Source of the DNA: Vibrio sp. HA2012 | Lineage (GTDB): Bacteria > Pseudomonadota > Gammaproteobacteria > Enterobacterales > Vibrionaceae | Length of the DNA stretch: 64,000 nt | Direction of reading: 5' to 3' | Assembly (NCBI RefSeq): GCF_002812955.1 | Contig: NZ_PFXK01000003.1 | Location: forward strand, 372,001 to 436,000 | Shown here: positions 49,058 through 59,393 of the stretch, one piece after another | Position numbering within the stretch: the stretch's first letter is position 1 | Layout of the letters: every line of letters starts with the position of its first letter | Program-made: the position numbers and the translations under genes | Notes under the pieces: model-generated | The model's database searches: none | What the model was told of the DNA's origin: nothing | The model's input: the letters and a program-made list of their open reading frames with translations, nothing else

Positions 49058-50158
49058 ATGATCAAACGCCGTATCCCAGCGCTTATGCTTGCGCTAACGC
49101 CTTTCTGGCTATCGGCATCTATCTCGGCAGAGGAACTACAGCAAGTAGACCCCGTTGTCGCAATTGATGCGAAGATTGACCAGAAGAAGGCAGACATAGA
49201 CGCCGTAAACGAGGAATATGCTTCTGAGTCGGCGACATTAAAACAACTTCAGCAGAATCAGGATGCATTACAACGAGAAGCAGGTGAACTGGAAGCGAAA
49301 CGTAATCGCTCAAAGTCCACACTGGATAAACAATACGCTCGTCTGCTTGATGACCCTGAAACGGATCTGAGCAGCTTTCAGAAACAATATCAGGATGCAT
49401 GGAAAGCGGTGAAAGACAACCAGTCAGACACACTGACCAATCGCCAGAACATCACAGAAAGCGAAATGCGTCTTTCACAGATCAAACAGAAGAAAGCCCG
49501 TTTCGTTAACGAATTTGAAAACCTGAAAGAGTCGCGAATAGATGCTCGTGTTAAGCGTATCAGCGCAGAACTAAGAGAGAGTGATGTACTGGAAACCAGC
49601 TACACGACCACCTGTTCAACAACCATGACATTGGGTGAATGCGTTAGTCAGGGTAAATATCTGACCAAACAGAAAGCGGTGAAAACATTCAAAGATAAAC
49701 TTCTTTCCAGCTTGACTGAATCAACTCTCGCCAGACAAAACCTTGAAGGTGTTCAATTGAACATCCATGTTCAGGAAAGCCAGATTATCAAAAGTGGTTT
49801 TTCCGGAGATAACACATATTCGACCCAGATGCAGGCACAGTTACAGGCTAAACCCGAATTGGCTGCAGCCTGTAGCCTGCTGAATGTTGAGTCTCGCTAT
49901 TGTCTTAAAGGTCAGGTACAGTCAAGAAAAGATAAAGACAAACAGTGGGCTAATGTCACTGTTCGTTCCGATCAGTACAATGATGCTGTGACTATCGATG
50001 GCGTAAAATACGGCAGTACCCCGGTTGAAATCGTTCTGCCCACAGGGCGACATCAGGTAACCGTATCAAAAGATGGTTACGAAACATACAATCGCGTGAT
50101 TTCGATCAACAGTAATGATACTGTTTGGGTAAAACTTATGCCGAACAAAGAAGGCTGA
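49058..50158 (+). CDS. Exported coiled-coil protein with C-terminal PEGA domain
   Basis: The 366-residue protein starts with a signal peptide (MIKRRIPALMLALTPFWLSAS, cut near ISA). A coiled coil covers about 35-185 and is rich in K, Q and E. A conserved domain with paired cysteines spans about 195-290 (TCSTTMTLGECVSQG, ACSLLNVESRYC). A PEGA domain ends it (TIDGVKYGSTPVEIVLPTGRHQV, then SKDGYETYNR). PEGA domains occur in surface proteins and often fold with neighbouring adhesin or cell-wall proteins. ATG 49058 follows AGGGA. It is paralogous to the next gene. I do not know the function; it is periplasmic by inference. Confidence 0.7.
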   Translation: MIKRRIPALMLALTPFWLSASISAEELQQVDPVVAIDAKIDQKKADIDAVNEEYASESATLKQLQQNQDALQREAGELEAKRNRSKSTLDKQYARLLDDPETDLSSFQKQYQDAWKAVKDNQSDTLTNRQNITESEMRLSQIKQKKARFVNEFENLKESRIDARVKRISAELRESDVLETSYTTTCSTTMTLGECVSQGKYLTKQKAVKTFKDKLLSSLTESTLARQNLEGVQLNIHVQESQIIKSGFSGDNTYSTQMQAQLQAKPELAAACSLLNVESRYCLKGQVQSRKDKDKQWANVTVRSDQYNDAVTIDGVKYGSTPVEIVLPTGRHQVTVSKDGYETYNRVISINSNDTVWVKLMPNKEG

Positions 50159-50195
50159 CTTTGATTTAGTTGCCAAAAATCATAAACTTGATCTT

Positions 50196-50250
50196 AAAAC
50201 GCCATTTTGTCTATTTATCTTTTGACGATATTCTGACAAAGTGGCGTTTT
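50196..50250 (+). terminator. Hairpin terminator between the two PEGA genes
   Basis: AAAACGCCA..TTTGTC (50196-50211) pairs with GACAAA..TGGCGTTTT (50235-50250), leaving one mismatch and a long loop. It lies between the paralogues and suggests that the second gene has separate expression. Confidence 0.55.
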
Positions 50251-50300
50251 CGTATAGAATAAACAATTGCCCGATTAATCAATAAAGTAGTATTACGACG

Positions 50301-52142
50301 ATGCGACAAGGACTACCTGCACTACTGATAGCACTAGCACCATGCTTTGCTCTGGCTCCTTCGATGGCGGCCGATGATACACCTGTAGAAAATGCACCCG
50401 TAGAAATGGTACAAAGCATCGACGATGCTCTCTTTACCAAACGTACGGAGATGGAAGCCGCTTCTAAAGAAGTAGCCGATAAAAAAGATTCCATCCGCCT
50501 GGCTCAGGAAAATCAGTCTCGTCTGGAAAAGGTTGCAGAACAGCTGGATCAGAAACTGAACCAAACCCGAAAAACACTGGATCGCGATTATAAACGTGTT
50601 CTAGATGAACCGGATTTTGATATTCGCCCGAGCCAGGGAGCTTATCAAAGTGCCTGGGCGGAGGTAAAACAGAATCAGCAAGAACGGCTGGAAGCTGAAC
50701 ACAGCATTCAGGAAATGTATGCTGAACTGAGTCAACGGGAAGCAAAACTAAAACATATAAATACTGAGCAAGAACAGCTAGAACAACGAAAACTTCGAGC
50801 ACGGGCAGAAAGGATCCGTGCAGAACTAAACCAGCAAAAACAGATTTCCGTCAGCTTCACCAACACGTGTAAACCGACCATGACACTGGGTCAATGCCGG
50901 GAACAAACAAAAAGTCTGGCAACACAAAAAGCGGTTGGGCAATTTCAGGATGTGCTGATCGCCGAGACAACTGAGTCTGCTGTCGCTAAAGCACACCTTG
51001 GAACCACATCACTAAATATTCATGTTCTGGGAAATAAGACTTCCGTTTCCAAATTCTATGATCAGAACAAGCATCAAACTGTAATGGAAGTTACCCTTGA
51101 AGCCCGTCCGGCTAAAAATACCCCTTGTAAACTATTAGATATTGACTCTCAGTACTGTTTTGCCGAGGGTAAAAATCCGGCTGAAGATAGCCAGAAAAAA
51201 GAAATTCCATGGGTAACGTTAACCATTCACTCGAATCAATATCAGGATCGAGTATCCATTGATGGAGTCAGCTACGGTAATACCCCAGTCGATATTATGC
51301 TCCCGGTTGGAGCACATATGATCACTGTAGAAAAAGAAGGATACCGTTCATTCCATCAGGAGCTGAAAATTACGGGTGACCATACGTTGAGAGCCGTACT
51401 GAGGGAAGAAGAAAACCTCCCGCATTCAGGACGAGTCTTTGCCGACGCACTGCAAAGTAACGTTAAAGCACCGGAAATGGTAGTGATTGGTTCCGGTCAA
51501 TACCTGATCGGTGAACATGCTGCAAAACAGGTCAATATGGCTAAAGCTTATGCCTTGTCAGCAACACCCATTACCGTGTCTCAATTTGAAATTTTTGTAA
51601 GCAGTACTGGATATCAAACCGATGCTGAACTGCAGAAACTCTGCACTACCGTCAATAACTCACAGGTAATTCCAGTTCCGGACAGCTACTGGCGTAATCC
51701 AGGCTTTAAGCAAACCGTTGATTCACCTGCTGTTTGTCTGAGCCATAATGATGCTAAGGCATATACCCGGTGGCTGTCGAAGGAAACAGGTTTTGCCTAT
51801 CGTCTTCCGACAGAGGATGAATGGGAAATCGCAGCCAGAGCAGGAACTCAAACTACCTACTGGTGGGGAGATAATTTTGGTACCGGCAATGCGAATACTG
51901 GCTGGGGCGGAACAAAGTGGTCGAATAACAGTACATCCCCAGTAAAAAGTTTTCCGCCCAACAGCTTTGGTTTATACGATGTAGCAGGAAACGTATGGGA
52001 ATGGACTAGTGACACTCGCGGTGTGACCAAAGGTGGCTCCTGGAGCTTTTCACCCAATCAGGCATCCTCAGCAAGCCGATTATTTCAGGACCCTAATACA
52101 GCTTCTAATTATGTTGGTTTCCGGATATTAAGAGAGCTTTAA
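50301..52142 (+). CDS. Exported PEGA protein with C-terminal FGE-sulfatase (SUMF1-type) domain
   Basis: The 613-residue protein repeats the plan of its neighbour: signal peptide, coiled coil (about 40-180), the cysteine domain (TCKPTMTLGQCREQ, PCKLLDIDSQYC), and a PEGA domain (SIDGVSYGNTPVDIMLPVGAH). It then adds an FGE-sulfatase domain from about 390 (EMVVIGSGQYLIGE, ITVSQFEIFV, YRLPTEDEWEIAARAG, NSFGLYDVAGNVWEWTSD, GGSWSF, VGFRIL). That fold includes formylglycine-generating and EgtB/PvdO enzymes, but many are non-catalytic. It probably acts in the periplasm. Function is unknown. Confidence 0.78.
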   Translation: MRQGLPALLIALAPCFALAPSMAADDTPVENAPVEMVQSIDDALFTKRTEMEAASKEVADKKDSIRLAQENQSRLEKVAEQLDQKLNQTRKTLDRDYKRVLDEPDFDIRPSQGAYQSAWAEVKQNQQERLEAEHSIQEMYAELSQREAKLKHINTEQEQLEQRKLRARAERIRAELNQQKQISVSFTNTCKPTMTLGQCREQTKSLATQKAVGQFQDVLIAETTESAVAKAHLGTTSLNIHVLGNKTSVSKFYDQNKHQTVMEVTLEARPAKNTPCKLLDIDSQYCFAEGKNPAEDSQKKEIPWVTLTIHSNQYQDRVSIDGVSYGNTPVDIMLPVGAHMITVEKEGYRSFHQELKITGDHTLRAVLREEENLPHSGRVFADALQSNVKAPEMVVIGSGQYLIGEHAAKQVNMAKAYALSATPITVSQFEIFVSSTGYQTDAELQKLCTTVNNSQVIPVPDSYWRNPGFKQTVDSPAVCLSHNDAKAYTRWLSKETGFAYRLPTEDEWEIAARAGTQTTYWWGDNFGTGNANTGWGGTKWSNNSTSPVKSFPPNSFGLYDVAGNVWEWTSDTRGVTKGGSWSFSPNQASSASRLFQDPNTASNYVGFRILREL

Positions 52143-52165
52143 ATACAAGACTCATTGGCTTTATG

Positions 52166-52196
52166 AAAAGGCCTTCTGTATGACAGAAGGCCTTTT
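52166..52196. terminator. Terminator after the PEGA/FGE gene
   Basis: AAAAGGCCTTCTG pairs perfectly with CAGAAGGCCTTTT, followed by CTTT. It also faces the converging pdxH. Confidence 0.9.
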
Positions 52197-52334
52197 CTTT
52201 ATAACAGGTCTATATCGAAACAAAACCGTTATGCTGTGTAACAGATGCCGCACTCAACGCTGCATCAACCAATCCTGCTCAAGGCTCTTACGCTTAAAAC
52301 AAATAAAGATAAAAAGCCTGACACAGGCAAACCA

Positions 52335-52970
52335 CTAAGGAGCCAGCCGCTCAATACTCCACTGCTCATCATCACGGGTAAACAAAAAGCGATCGTGCAA
52401 ACGATGTTCCCCCCCCTGCCAGAATTCGATGGTTTCAGGACGAATACGAAATCCTCCCCAAAATGACGGGACAGGGATCTCACCTTTTGCAAATTTATTC
52501 TTTAATTCCAAAAACTTGCCTTCAAGAACACCACGAGCTGAGATACGGCTGCTCTGTTTACTTGCCCAAGCAGCCAACTGGCTCTCTTTAGGCCGGGATG
52601 AAAAATACTTCATATTTTCCAGTGCCGTCAGCTTTTCAGCCGTTCCTGTTATATGCACCTGTCTTTCTAACGGATGCCAGGGGAAGTGAAGACTCACTTT
52701 ACTATTTTCGCCTATTTCCTCAGCTTTACGACTACCAAGGTTGGTATAAAATACAAACCCTCTCTCGTCCACATGCTTTAACAATACGATACGCTGAGAT
52801 GGCTGCCCTTCCCGGCTTACTGTTGCGACCGTCATCGCAGTAGGATCAGCCAGTTTTGCATCAATTGCCTGTTGCAACCAAAGGTTAAACTGCTCAATGG
52901 GATCAGACTTAAGATCTTGTCTGCGTAAGCCACCCTTCGTATATTCCCTGCGTATATCAGACAGTTCCAT
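52335..52970 (-). CDS. pdxH: Pyridoxamine 5'-phosphate oxidase
   Basis: PdxH oxidises pyridoxamine- or pyridoxine-phosphate to PLP with FMN and oxygen. The 211 residues match the family (E. coli 218). Features include the opening [22 protein letters not shown]-site sequence [30 protein letters not shown], and the C-terminal [26 protein letters not shown] precedes the ATG. It is divergent from the Lap cluster, as in Vibrio cholerae chromosome II. Confidence 0.95.
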   Translation of the reverse strand: MELSDIRREYTKGGLRRQDLKSDPIEQFNLWLQQAIDAKLADPTAMTVATVSREGQPSQRIVLLKHVDERGFVFYTNLGSRKAEEIGENSKVSLHFPWHPLERQVHITGTAEKLTALENMKYFSSRPKESQLAAWASKQSSRISARGVLEGKFLELKNKFAKGEIPVPSFWGGFRIRPETIEFWQGGEHRLHDRFLFTRDDEQWSIERLAP

Positions 52971-53135
52971 TTCTACTCCTCAGAATTTTTTCCCGATTTT
53001 GCGCTGTCATACGACGTAACACAAGCACAATTAAACAATAACTCCGGGAACTGTTTTTCGCAATCTTAGCTATCTGTGCATAGACTTATACTAATAGCCC
53101 TGCATAACCGCACGGTCGTCAGACGGGAAATGCTC

Positions 53136-54527
53136 ATGAGCCGCCAACAATATAAAAAGCTCAGCAAAACAGAACTCGATTACATAGACGACAAAACTGC
53201 CGCCTTACTGATGAATACACCAACCAGTGCAAGAATTCTGCTCTGGGTTATCGTCTGCTTTGTCATCGCGGCAATCGGTTGGGCATCCCAGGCTAAAATA
53301 GATAAGGTCACCGTCGGAATAGGTAAAGTTATTCCCTCTTCCCAGCTTCAGGTGGTACAAAACCTAGAAGGCGGACTGGTAAAGCAAATTCTGGTTCGGG
53401 AAGGAGAACAGGTAAAAGAAAACCAGCCACTGATCTTAATCGATGATACCCGTTTCCGTTCTGATTTTAGGGAAAGAGAGCAACAGGTCGCCAACCTGAC
53501 CGCCCATGTTTTACAATTGTCAGCATCTATAGCCAGTGTTGAAATAAAAGAAAATGTTGATACGGAGAACTGGGAAAACAGCATAAAGCTAAATTTCCGT
53601 AAACTGGAATTTCCTTCCTCTTTGCTACAAACACAATCCTCACTAGTTCAGAGACAAACTGCCGAATATCGTCAGGATCTGGAAAACCTGCAGAACCAAC
53701 TATCCCTTCTCAGTCAGCAGGTCAAACAGAAACAACAGGATCTTATCGAAGTAAAGGCCAGAGTTGCTAATCTCAAAATTGGTTATGATTTTGCAGCAAA
53801 AGAGCTGGAAATCACAGAACCACTGGCCAAAGAAGGTATTGTACCTAAAATCGAATTGCTGAAACTTCAACGTCAATTAAATGATACCCATCGGGAACTT
53901 ACCTCTGCCCGGTTAAAAATCCCTGTCATCAATGCCGCAATACGTGAAGCTATGTTCAACCGGATCAATGCTGCTCTGAAGTTTCGTTCCGAGCAACAGG
54001 AAAAACTGAATCAGGATCAGGACAGGTTGTCTGCACTGACCGAGTCCGCAGTCGGACTACAAGACAGAGTAAACCGGACAACCGTTATTTCACCAGTCAC
54101 CGGTACCATAAAAAAACTCTATACAAATACCGTTGGTGGCGTCATCCAGCCAGGTATGGATCTGGTTGAGATTGTTCCGACAGAAGATACTCTGCTAATA
54201 GAAGCTAAAATTGCTCCGCAGGACATCGCCTTTCTGCGCCCGGGTCTTCCGGCTATCGTCAAGTTCAGTGCCTATGATTTTACTCGCTACGGTGGGCTGG
54301 AAGGAATGCTGGAACATATCAGTGCTGATACGATTCAGGATGAAGAAGGAAACAGCTTTTATCTGGTTCGGATCCGAACTGATGACCATCAGTTTGGCAG
54401 CCGTGGTGAATTGCCTATCATTCCCGGAATGACCACCTCTGTTGATATCATCACAGGAAAACGAACTGTACTAGACTATATATTAAAGCCTATTATAACA
54501 GCACGATACACAGCATTAAGAGAATAA
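53136..54527 (+). CDS. lapC: Type I secretion periplasmic adaptor (HlyD family, LapC-like)
   Basis: The adaptor links the inner-membrane ABC exporter to an outer-membrane channel for large adhesins. From ATG 53136 (MSRQQYKKL) it has 463 residues, with one N-terminal membrane helix (about 30-55), a lipoyl/beta-barrel part (GIGKVIPSSQLQVVQNLEGGLVKQI), a long coiled-coil hairpin (about 110-330), and the closing sequence ISPVTGTIKKLYTNTVGGVIQPGMDLVEIVPTEDTLLIEA. The frame extends back to 53076 without support. It starts the Lap cluster, divergent from pdxH. Confidence 0.88.
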   Translation: MSRQQYKKLSKTELDYIDDKTAALLMNTPTSARILLWVIVCFVIAAIGWASQAKIDKVTVGIGKVIPSSQLQVVQNLEGGLVKQILVREGEQVKENQPLILIDDTRFRSDFREREQQVANLTAHVLQLSASIASVEIKENVDTENWENSIKLNFRKLEFPSSLLQTQSSLVQRQTAEYRQDLENLQNQLSLLSQQVKQKQQDLIEVKARVANLKIGYDFAAKELEITEPLAKEGIVPKIELLKLQRQLNDTHRELTSARLKIPVINAAIREAMFNRINAALKFRSEQQEKLNQDQDRLSALTESAVGLQDRVNRTTVISPVTGTIKKLYTNTVGGVIQPGMDLVEIVPTEDTLLIEAKIAPQDIAFLRPGLPAIVKFSAYDFTRYGGLEGMLEHISADTIQDEEGNSFYLVRIRTDDHQFGSRGELPIIPGMTTSVDIITGKRTVLDYILKPIITARYTALRE

Positions 54528-54618
54528 GGATGAATGTAATATGCCCCAAACCTGCTTCGTCGCCATTAATTAATCACCTTTTGCAGATGTTAGACAATTT
54601 TATCAGGGTATCTGTTTT

Positions 54619-55305
54619 ATGATAAACAAAGGGATACTCCTTGTGTGTCTGCTGGTATTGTCTATGGCTTCAGTTGCACTTAATTCTCAGGAACAGCGCT
54701 GGATAGATGCTGTTCAGGCTGCATATGGAGGTAATTCCGGACAACGGGTACAAACCTGGCGGGAAATGATCGACGGGCTGACAGCTACCTCTGAAATAGA
54801 CAAGCTGACAGAAGTAAACCGCTTCTTCAACGGAATGAACTTCGTAAATGATATCTATCTGTGGGGAAAGAAGGATTACTGGGCAACTCCTTTGGAATTT
54901 CTTGGCGCCTATGGCGGTGATTGTGAAGATTTCACCATATCTAAATATTTTTCCCTGCTAGAGCTGGGTGTCTCAGATCAAAAACTCCGGCTGGCATACG
55001 TTAAGGCAATAAAACTGAATGAGTTCCATATGGTTTTAACCTATTACGCCAAACCCAGCTCAGTACCATTAGTTCTGGATAACATCAATCCAGTGATCCT
55101 TCCGGCCAGCCAGCGGCCGGATCTGCTGCCAATTTATAGTTTTAACGGCCAAAACCTATGGCTGATGAAAGAGAAAACCGGCGGTAAGCTCGCGGGTAAA
55201 TCTTCCCGTTTAAGCTTATGGAACGAATTGCGGTCACGTAAAGATGCACTGACCCTGAATATACCAGTGGTCAATCTCGACGAATATTTTGAGAAGACAA
55301 AATGA
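54619..55305 (+). CDS. lapG: Periplasmic adhesin protease, LapG family
   Basis: LapG is a calcium-dependent cysteine protease (transglutaminase-like, C93) that cuts the N-terminal anchor of giant adhesins and so triggers biofilm release. The 228 residues match the family. A signal peptide covers about 1-22. The catalytic triad is visible as Cys102 (GGDCEDF), His137 (EFHMVL) and Asp154 (VLDNINP). The stop overlaps lapD by 4 bp (ATGA), which couples enzyme and inhibitor. LapD with c-di-GMP holds LapG inactive. Confidence 0.93.
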   Translation: MINKGILLVCLLVLSMASVALNSQEQRWIDAVQAAYGGNSGQRVQTWREMIDGLTATSEIDKLTEVNRFFNGMNFVNDIYLWGKKDYWATPLEFLGAYGGDCEDFTISKYFSLLELGVSDQKLRLAYVKAIKLNEFHMVLTYYAKPSSVPLVLDNINPVILPASQRPDLLPIYSFNGQNLWLMKEKTGGKLAGKSSRLSLWNELRSRKDALTLNIPVVNLDEYFEKTK

Positions 55306-57215
55306 CATTATATAACAAACTTGTAGCGGGAATGTTAACCGTGTTCTTGCTTCTTATTGGATCTGTACTAACCAATGAGTTCACCACGACCCTTAACTTT
55401 CTCGAGCAGCAACAGCGTTCAGAAATGAATAATACCATCAATACCGTTGGACTGGCTCTCGCTCCTTATCTGGAAAAACATGACTATGTTGCTGCGGAAT
55501 CGGTAATCAATGCTCTGTTTGACGGTAGTTCCTACTCCGTCGTCAAACTCAATTTTCTTGATAATGACAAAGAAATTGTCCGCACCTATAAGGTTGTTGC
55601 CCATAGTGTTCCGCAATGGTTTATCGACCTTAATTTTCTGACTAAACAACACGATCAGCGCATCATTACCAGTGGCTGGCTACAACTGGCCGAAATAGAA
55701 ATCGTCAGCCACCCCGGTGATGCCTATGAACAGCTTTGGGATGCGCTTATCAATCTTATCATCGCATTTGCACTGGCTATTCTGGCAGGCCTTCTGTTGA
55801 TTGCCCTGATGCTGAAACGTTCTCTGCGGCCATTGAGCCTTATCATCAGAAAGATGAAAGATATTGCTGAAAATAAATTTGGAGAACCGCTGACACAACC
55901 CAATACTAAGGATCTCATTCCAGTTGTCGACGGGATCAATGCTATGTCCCGCCAAATTGAGAAAAATTTCCAGACACAGGCTCAAGAAGCACAAAAACTG
56001 CGGGAACGCGCCTATATGGATCCCGTATCCCAGTTAGGTAACCGCTCTTTCTTTTTAAGTCAGTTGAATCAATGGCTGAATGAATCTGCTGTCGGTGGTG
56101 TCGCCCTGCTGCAAGCAAAATTCATTAAAGATGCCTACGATACACACGGCTACGAAAACGGTGATCGTCTAGTACAGGAACTGGCAAATCAACTCAAGGC
56201 CTCCGACAGCTCACATGAAGCGACCATTGCCCGCATCAGCACAGAAGAATTTGGTTTTATTTTCCCCAATATCAGCGAAGAAGATCTGAGAGTCGTTGCA
56301 GAAGATATTGTTTGCCAAACCAAAACTATCTGCACCAATCCTGCTGGTATATTACCGGATGAAAGCATCCTCGGGGTAGTATATAACACCGGCCCTAAAG
56401 GCTGTGGAGAGATTCTTTCTCTGATGGATAACGCAGTTTCTCTGGCTCACTCTTCTCCGGAAAATCACTTCGGAATCATCACCGAGCAGGACAGCCGGAC
56501 AACACTGGGAAAACAGCAATGGAGAGCACTGGTGGAAGAAGCGATGCATAGCCATACCATTCACTTCAAATTCCAGTCAGCTAATGATGTACATGGTGCA
56601 ATATTCCATAAAGAAGTCTTCTCAGCCATAGAGATGGATGGTGAACGCTATACTGCGAACCAGTATCTGTTTGCACTGGAACAACTCAATGCCGGATATA
56701 TTTTCGACCAATACGTCATCTCAAACATGATAGACAAACTGGAACAAGGCATCATTGAAGATGTTCTGGCCATCAACCTGACTGTCAGTAGTGTATCCGC
56801 TCCAAGCTTTATCCGCTGGCTAACCAAAGAGCTCAGCAAGCATAAAACAGTAAGCAACAAATTGCATTTTGAAATCCCAGAGCTGTGTTTTATCCATCAC
56901 CAGCATCATACGGCACTATTGTGTAATGCCATTACGGCCAGTGGAGCAAAATTTGGGGTAGACAACTACGGCAGACATTTCCATTCCCTTGATTATGTAA
57001 ATGAATTCAGACCGCATTACGTTAAATTAGATTATCTCTACACCCATCAGATTGAAGATGAAAAACAGCGCTATACCTTAACGTCAATTTCCCGAACAGC
57101 ACATAATCTGGGTATAACAACCATTGCTTCACGAGTAGAAACTCAGGCACAGCTGGACTTTTTATCAGAGCACTTTATTGAAGTTTTCCAAGGGTTTATC
57201 GTTGATAAACAATAA
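55302..57215 (+). CDS. lapD: c-di-GMP receptor LapD (degenerate GGDEF-EAL)
   Basis: LapD binds c-di-GMP through its EAL domain and sequesters LapG through its periplasmic domain. The 637-residue protein has a helix at about 5-27, a periplasmic domain (about 30-145), a second helix (about 147-170), HAMP, GGDEF and EAL. The GGDEF motif reads STEEF and the EAL motif KEVFSAIE, so neither enzyme activity is expected and a receptor role is likely. The periplasmic part has the family sequence VSHPGDAYEQLW. It overlaps lapG by 4 bp. Confidence 0.92.
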   Translation: MTLYNKLVAGMLTVFLLLIGSVLTNEFTTTLNFLEQQQRSEMNNTINTVGLALAPYLEKHDYVAAESVINALFDGSSYSVVKLNFLDNDKEIVRTYKVVAHSVPQWFIDLNFLTKQHDQRIITSGWLQLAEIEIVSHPGDAYEQLWDALINLIIAFALAILAGLLLIALMLKRSLRPLSLIIRKMKDIAENKFGEPLTQPNTKDLIPVVDGINAMSRQIEKNFQTQAQEAQKLRERAYMDPVSQLGNRSFFLSQLNQWLNESAVGGVALLQAKFIKDAYDTHGYENGDRLVQELANQLKASDSSHEATIARISTEEFGFIFPNISEEDLRVVAEDIVCQTKTICTNPAGILPDESILGVVYNTGPKGCGEILSLMDNAVSLAHSSPENHFGIITEQDSRTTLGKQQWRALVEEAMHSHTIHFKFQSANDVHGAIFHKEVFSAIEMDGERYTANQYLFALEQLNAGYIFDQYVISNMIDKLEQGIIEDVLAINLTVSSVSAPSFIRWLTKELSKHKTVSNKLHFEIPELCFIHHQHHTALLCNAITASGAKFGVDNYGRHFHSLDYVNEFRPHYVKLDYLYTHQIEDEKQRYTLTSISRTAHNLGITTIASRVETQAQLDFLSEHFIEVFQGFIVDKQ

Positions 57216-57251
57216 AGATTAAGAACATAACAGGAAAAAGGTTGCAGACAT

Positions 57252-59366
57252 ATGCTCGATCCCTTGCTCACATCTCTGGTTTATATCAGTCGTTATTACG
57301 GACTGGCGAATTCACCGGAAGCACTGGTCAACGGGTTGCCCCTGGCCGACGGGCGTCTGACACCTTTTCTGTTTCCGCGTTCAGCAGAGCGAGCCGGTTT
57401 GATTGCGACAGAAAATCGTTCACCATTAACTAAAATTTCCACGTTAATTCTTCCCGCTGTTTTATTATTAAAAGGCGGTGATTCCTGTGTTCTTCTCAGT
57501 ATTGATGAAAGTAAGCAGGAAACAGAAGTGGTTACGGTTGATTCTCATCTGACCCCGATATCTCTACCGCTCAAAGAACTGGAAAACCAGTATATCGGCC
57601 GGTATTTTCTGGTAAAAAAACAGTTCCGCTATGATGAGCGCTCTCCTGAAATACTAAAAACCCACCACAAACATTGGTTCTGGGGAACGATACTGGACTC
57701 ACACCGTATTTATCGGGATGTGCTAATCGCTTCACTGCTGATCAATCTGTTTGCTATTTCAGCTCCGCTATTTACCCGAATTGTCTATGATAAAGTAGTT
57801 CCTAACCTGGCTTTTGAATCTCTCTGGGTACTGGCATCCGGTGTGTTTGTAATCTTTATTTTCGATTTTATTCTGAAATCACTGAGAAGTTATTTTATTG
57901 ATATAGCAGGAAAAAAATCTGACATCATCATTTCATCACGACTATTCAGTAAAATAATGGGAATAAGGATGGAAAGTCGTCCCCCTTCTGTCGGAGCCTT
58001 TGCCCGCCACTTACAAGAATTTGAATCTATTCGGGAGTTTTTCACTTCTGCAACCATTTCAGCACTTATAGACTTGCCTTTTGCAGTAATGTTTCTCATC
58101 ATCATCTGGCTGTTAACCGGTGATATGGTATTTATCCCTCTGGCAGGTTCTTTGGTATTAATTGTACATGCATTATTTATTCAGGAACCATTGAAACAGA
58201 GTATTGAGGAAGGCTCTAGACTGGCTTCACAAAAGTACGCCAACCTGATCGAAAGTCTGGCTGGGCTGGAGTCCGTGAAACTGTTCGGAGCCGCTTCCCG
58301 GTTTCAGTTCCGCTGGGAAGAAGCTGTTGCCCATATGGCAGACTGGAATATCAAAAGCCATAAAATCAGCAATACTATTCAGGCAATGGCCAGCTTCGTT
58401 CAGCAGTCCTGCAGTGTCGGAATGATTATACTCGGAGTCTATCTAATCGCAGACGGCCAACTTACAATGGGGGGACTGATCGCAGCAACTATGCTCAGTA
58501 GCCGGGCAATAGCCCCTCTGGTTCAGCTTTCATTACTGTCCGTCCGCTATAATCAGGCAAAATCCTCTATGACGATTATCGGACAACTCATGGCAATGCC
58601 GGATGAGCAAGAGGAAGGAAAGCGCTATATTCACAGACCAATCATCCACGGAAAAATAGAGCTGGATAAAGTCACATTCCACTACCCGGGTTCATCTTCC
58701 GCTTCTATCCGGGATTTGAGTCTGAAAATTAATCCAGGAGAAAAAGTAGCTATCATAGGTCGCGTCGGGTCAGGGAAAACAACATTAGAACGACTGATTA
58801 TGGGTCTTTACCAACCCAAAGAAGGGTATATACGTATTGATGATACCGACATTAATCAGCTACATCATATTGATGTCCGTAGAAATATTGGCTGTGTCCC
58901 TCAAGAGAGCATTCTTTTTTTTGGTTCAATTCGTGAAAATATTATGCTGGGCAAGCCCTTAGCTGACGATAGAGCTGTCATGGATGCAGCCAGCAGGGCT
59001 GGCGTAACATCGTTCACCCAGCAAGATCCCGCCGGGCTGGAAAGACAGGTCGGGGAAGGCGGAATGCTGCTTTCCGGGGGACAACGTCAATCTGTTGCTA
59101 TTGCACGGGCAATGCTGGGCAGACCTCCGGTACTCTTAATGGATGAGCCAACCAGTGCAATGGATAACCGAACTGAACTGCATATTAAACACCAGCTGAA
59201 ACAGATGAGAAAGCACGAAACCCTTATTCTGATCACTCATAAAATGTCTATGATCGATGTTGTTGACAGGTTGATCCTGCTGGAAAAAGGCACAATCATT
59301 GCTGACGGCTCAAAAGAACAGGTGCTGGAATCATTGAAAAATGGCACAGTAAACATTATGGGCTAG
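57252..59366 (+). CDS. lapB: Type I secretion ABC transporter (LapB-like)
   Basis: This inner-membrane exporter drives secretion of the adhesin. The 704-residue protein has an N-terminal peptidase-C39-like domain (about 1-140) without the catalytic cysteine, as in RTX and Lap exporters, six membrane segments, and an ATPase domain with GRVGSGKTT, LLSGGQRQSV, VLLMDEPTSAMD and THKMSM. With the adaptor at 53136 and an outer-membrane TolC-like protein elsewhere it forms a type I system. The adhesin itself is not in this window. Confidence 0.9.
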   Translation: MLDPLLTSLVYISRYYGLANSPEALVNGLPLADGRLTPFLFPRSAERAGLIATENRSPLTKISTLILPAVLLLKGGDSCVLLSIDESKQETEVVTVDSHLTPISLPLKELENQYIGRYFLVKKQFRYDERSPEILKTHHKHWFWGTILDSHRIYRDVLIASLLINLFAISAPLFTRIVYDKVVPNLAFESLWVLASGVFVIFIFDFILKSLRSYFIDIAGKKSDIIISSRLFSKIMGIRMESRPPSVGAFARHLQEFESIREFFTSATISALIDLPFAVMFLIIIWLLTGDMVFIPLAGSLVLIVHALFIQEPLKQSIEEGSRLASQKYANLIESLAGLESVKLFGAASRFQFRWEEAVAHMADWNIKSHKISNTIQAMASFVQQSCSVGMIILGVYLIADGQLTMGGLIAATMLSSRAIAPLVQLSLLSVRYNQAKSSMTIIGQLMAMPDEQEEGKRYIHRPIIHGKIELDKVTFHYPGSSSASIRDLSLKINPGEKVAIIGRVGSGKTTLERLIMGLYQPKEGYIRIDDTDINQLHHIDVRRNIGCVPQESILFFGSIRENIMLGKPLADDRAVMDAASRAGVTSFTQQDPAGLERQVGEGGMLLSGGQRQSVAIARAMLGRPPVLLMDEPTSAMDNRTELHIKHQLKQMRKHETLILITHKMSMIDVVDRLILLEKGTIIADGSKEQVLESLKNGTVNIMG

Positions 59367-59393
59367 TATTTTTTGCCACCGGAAATAATCGCT

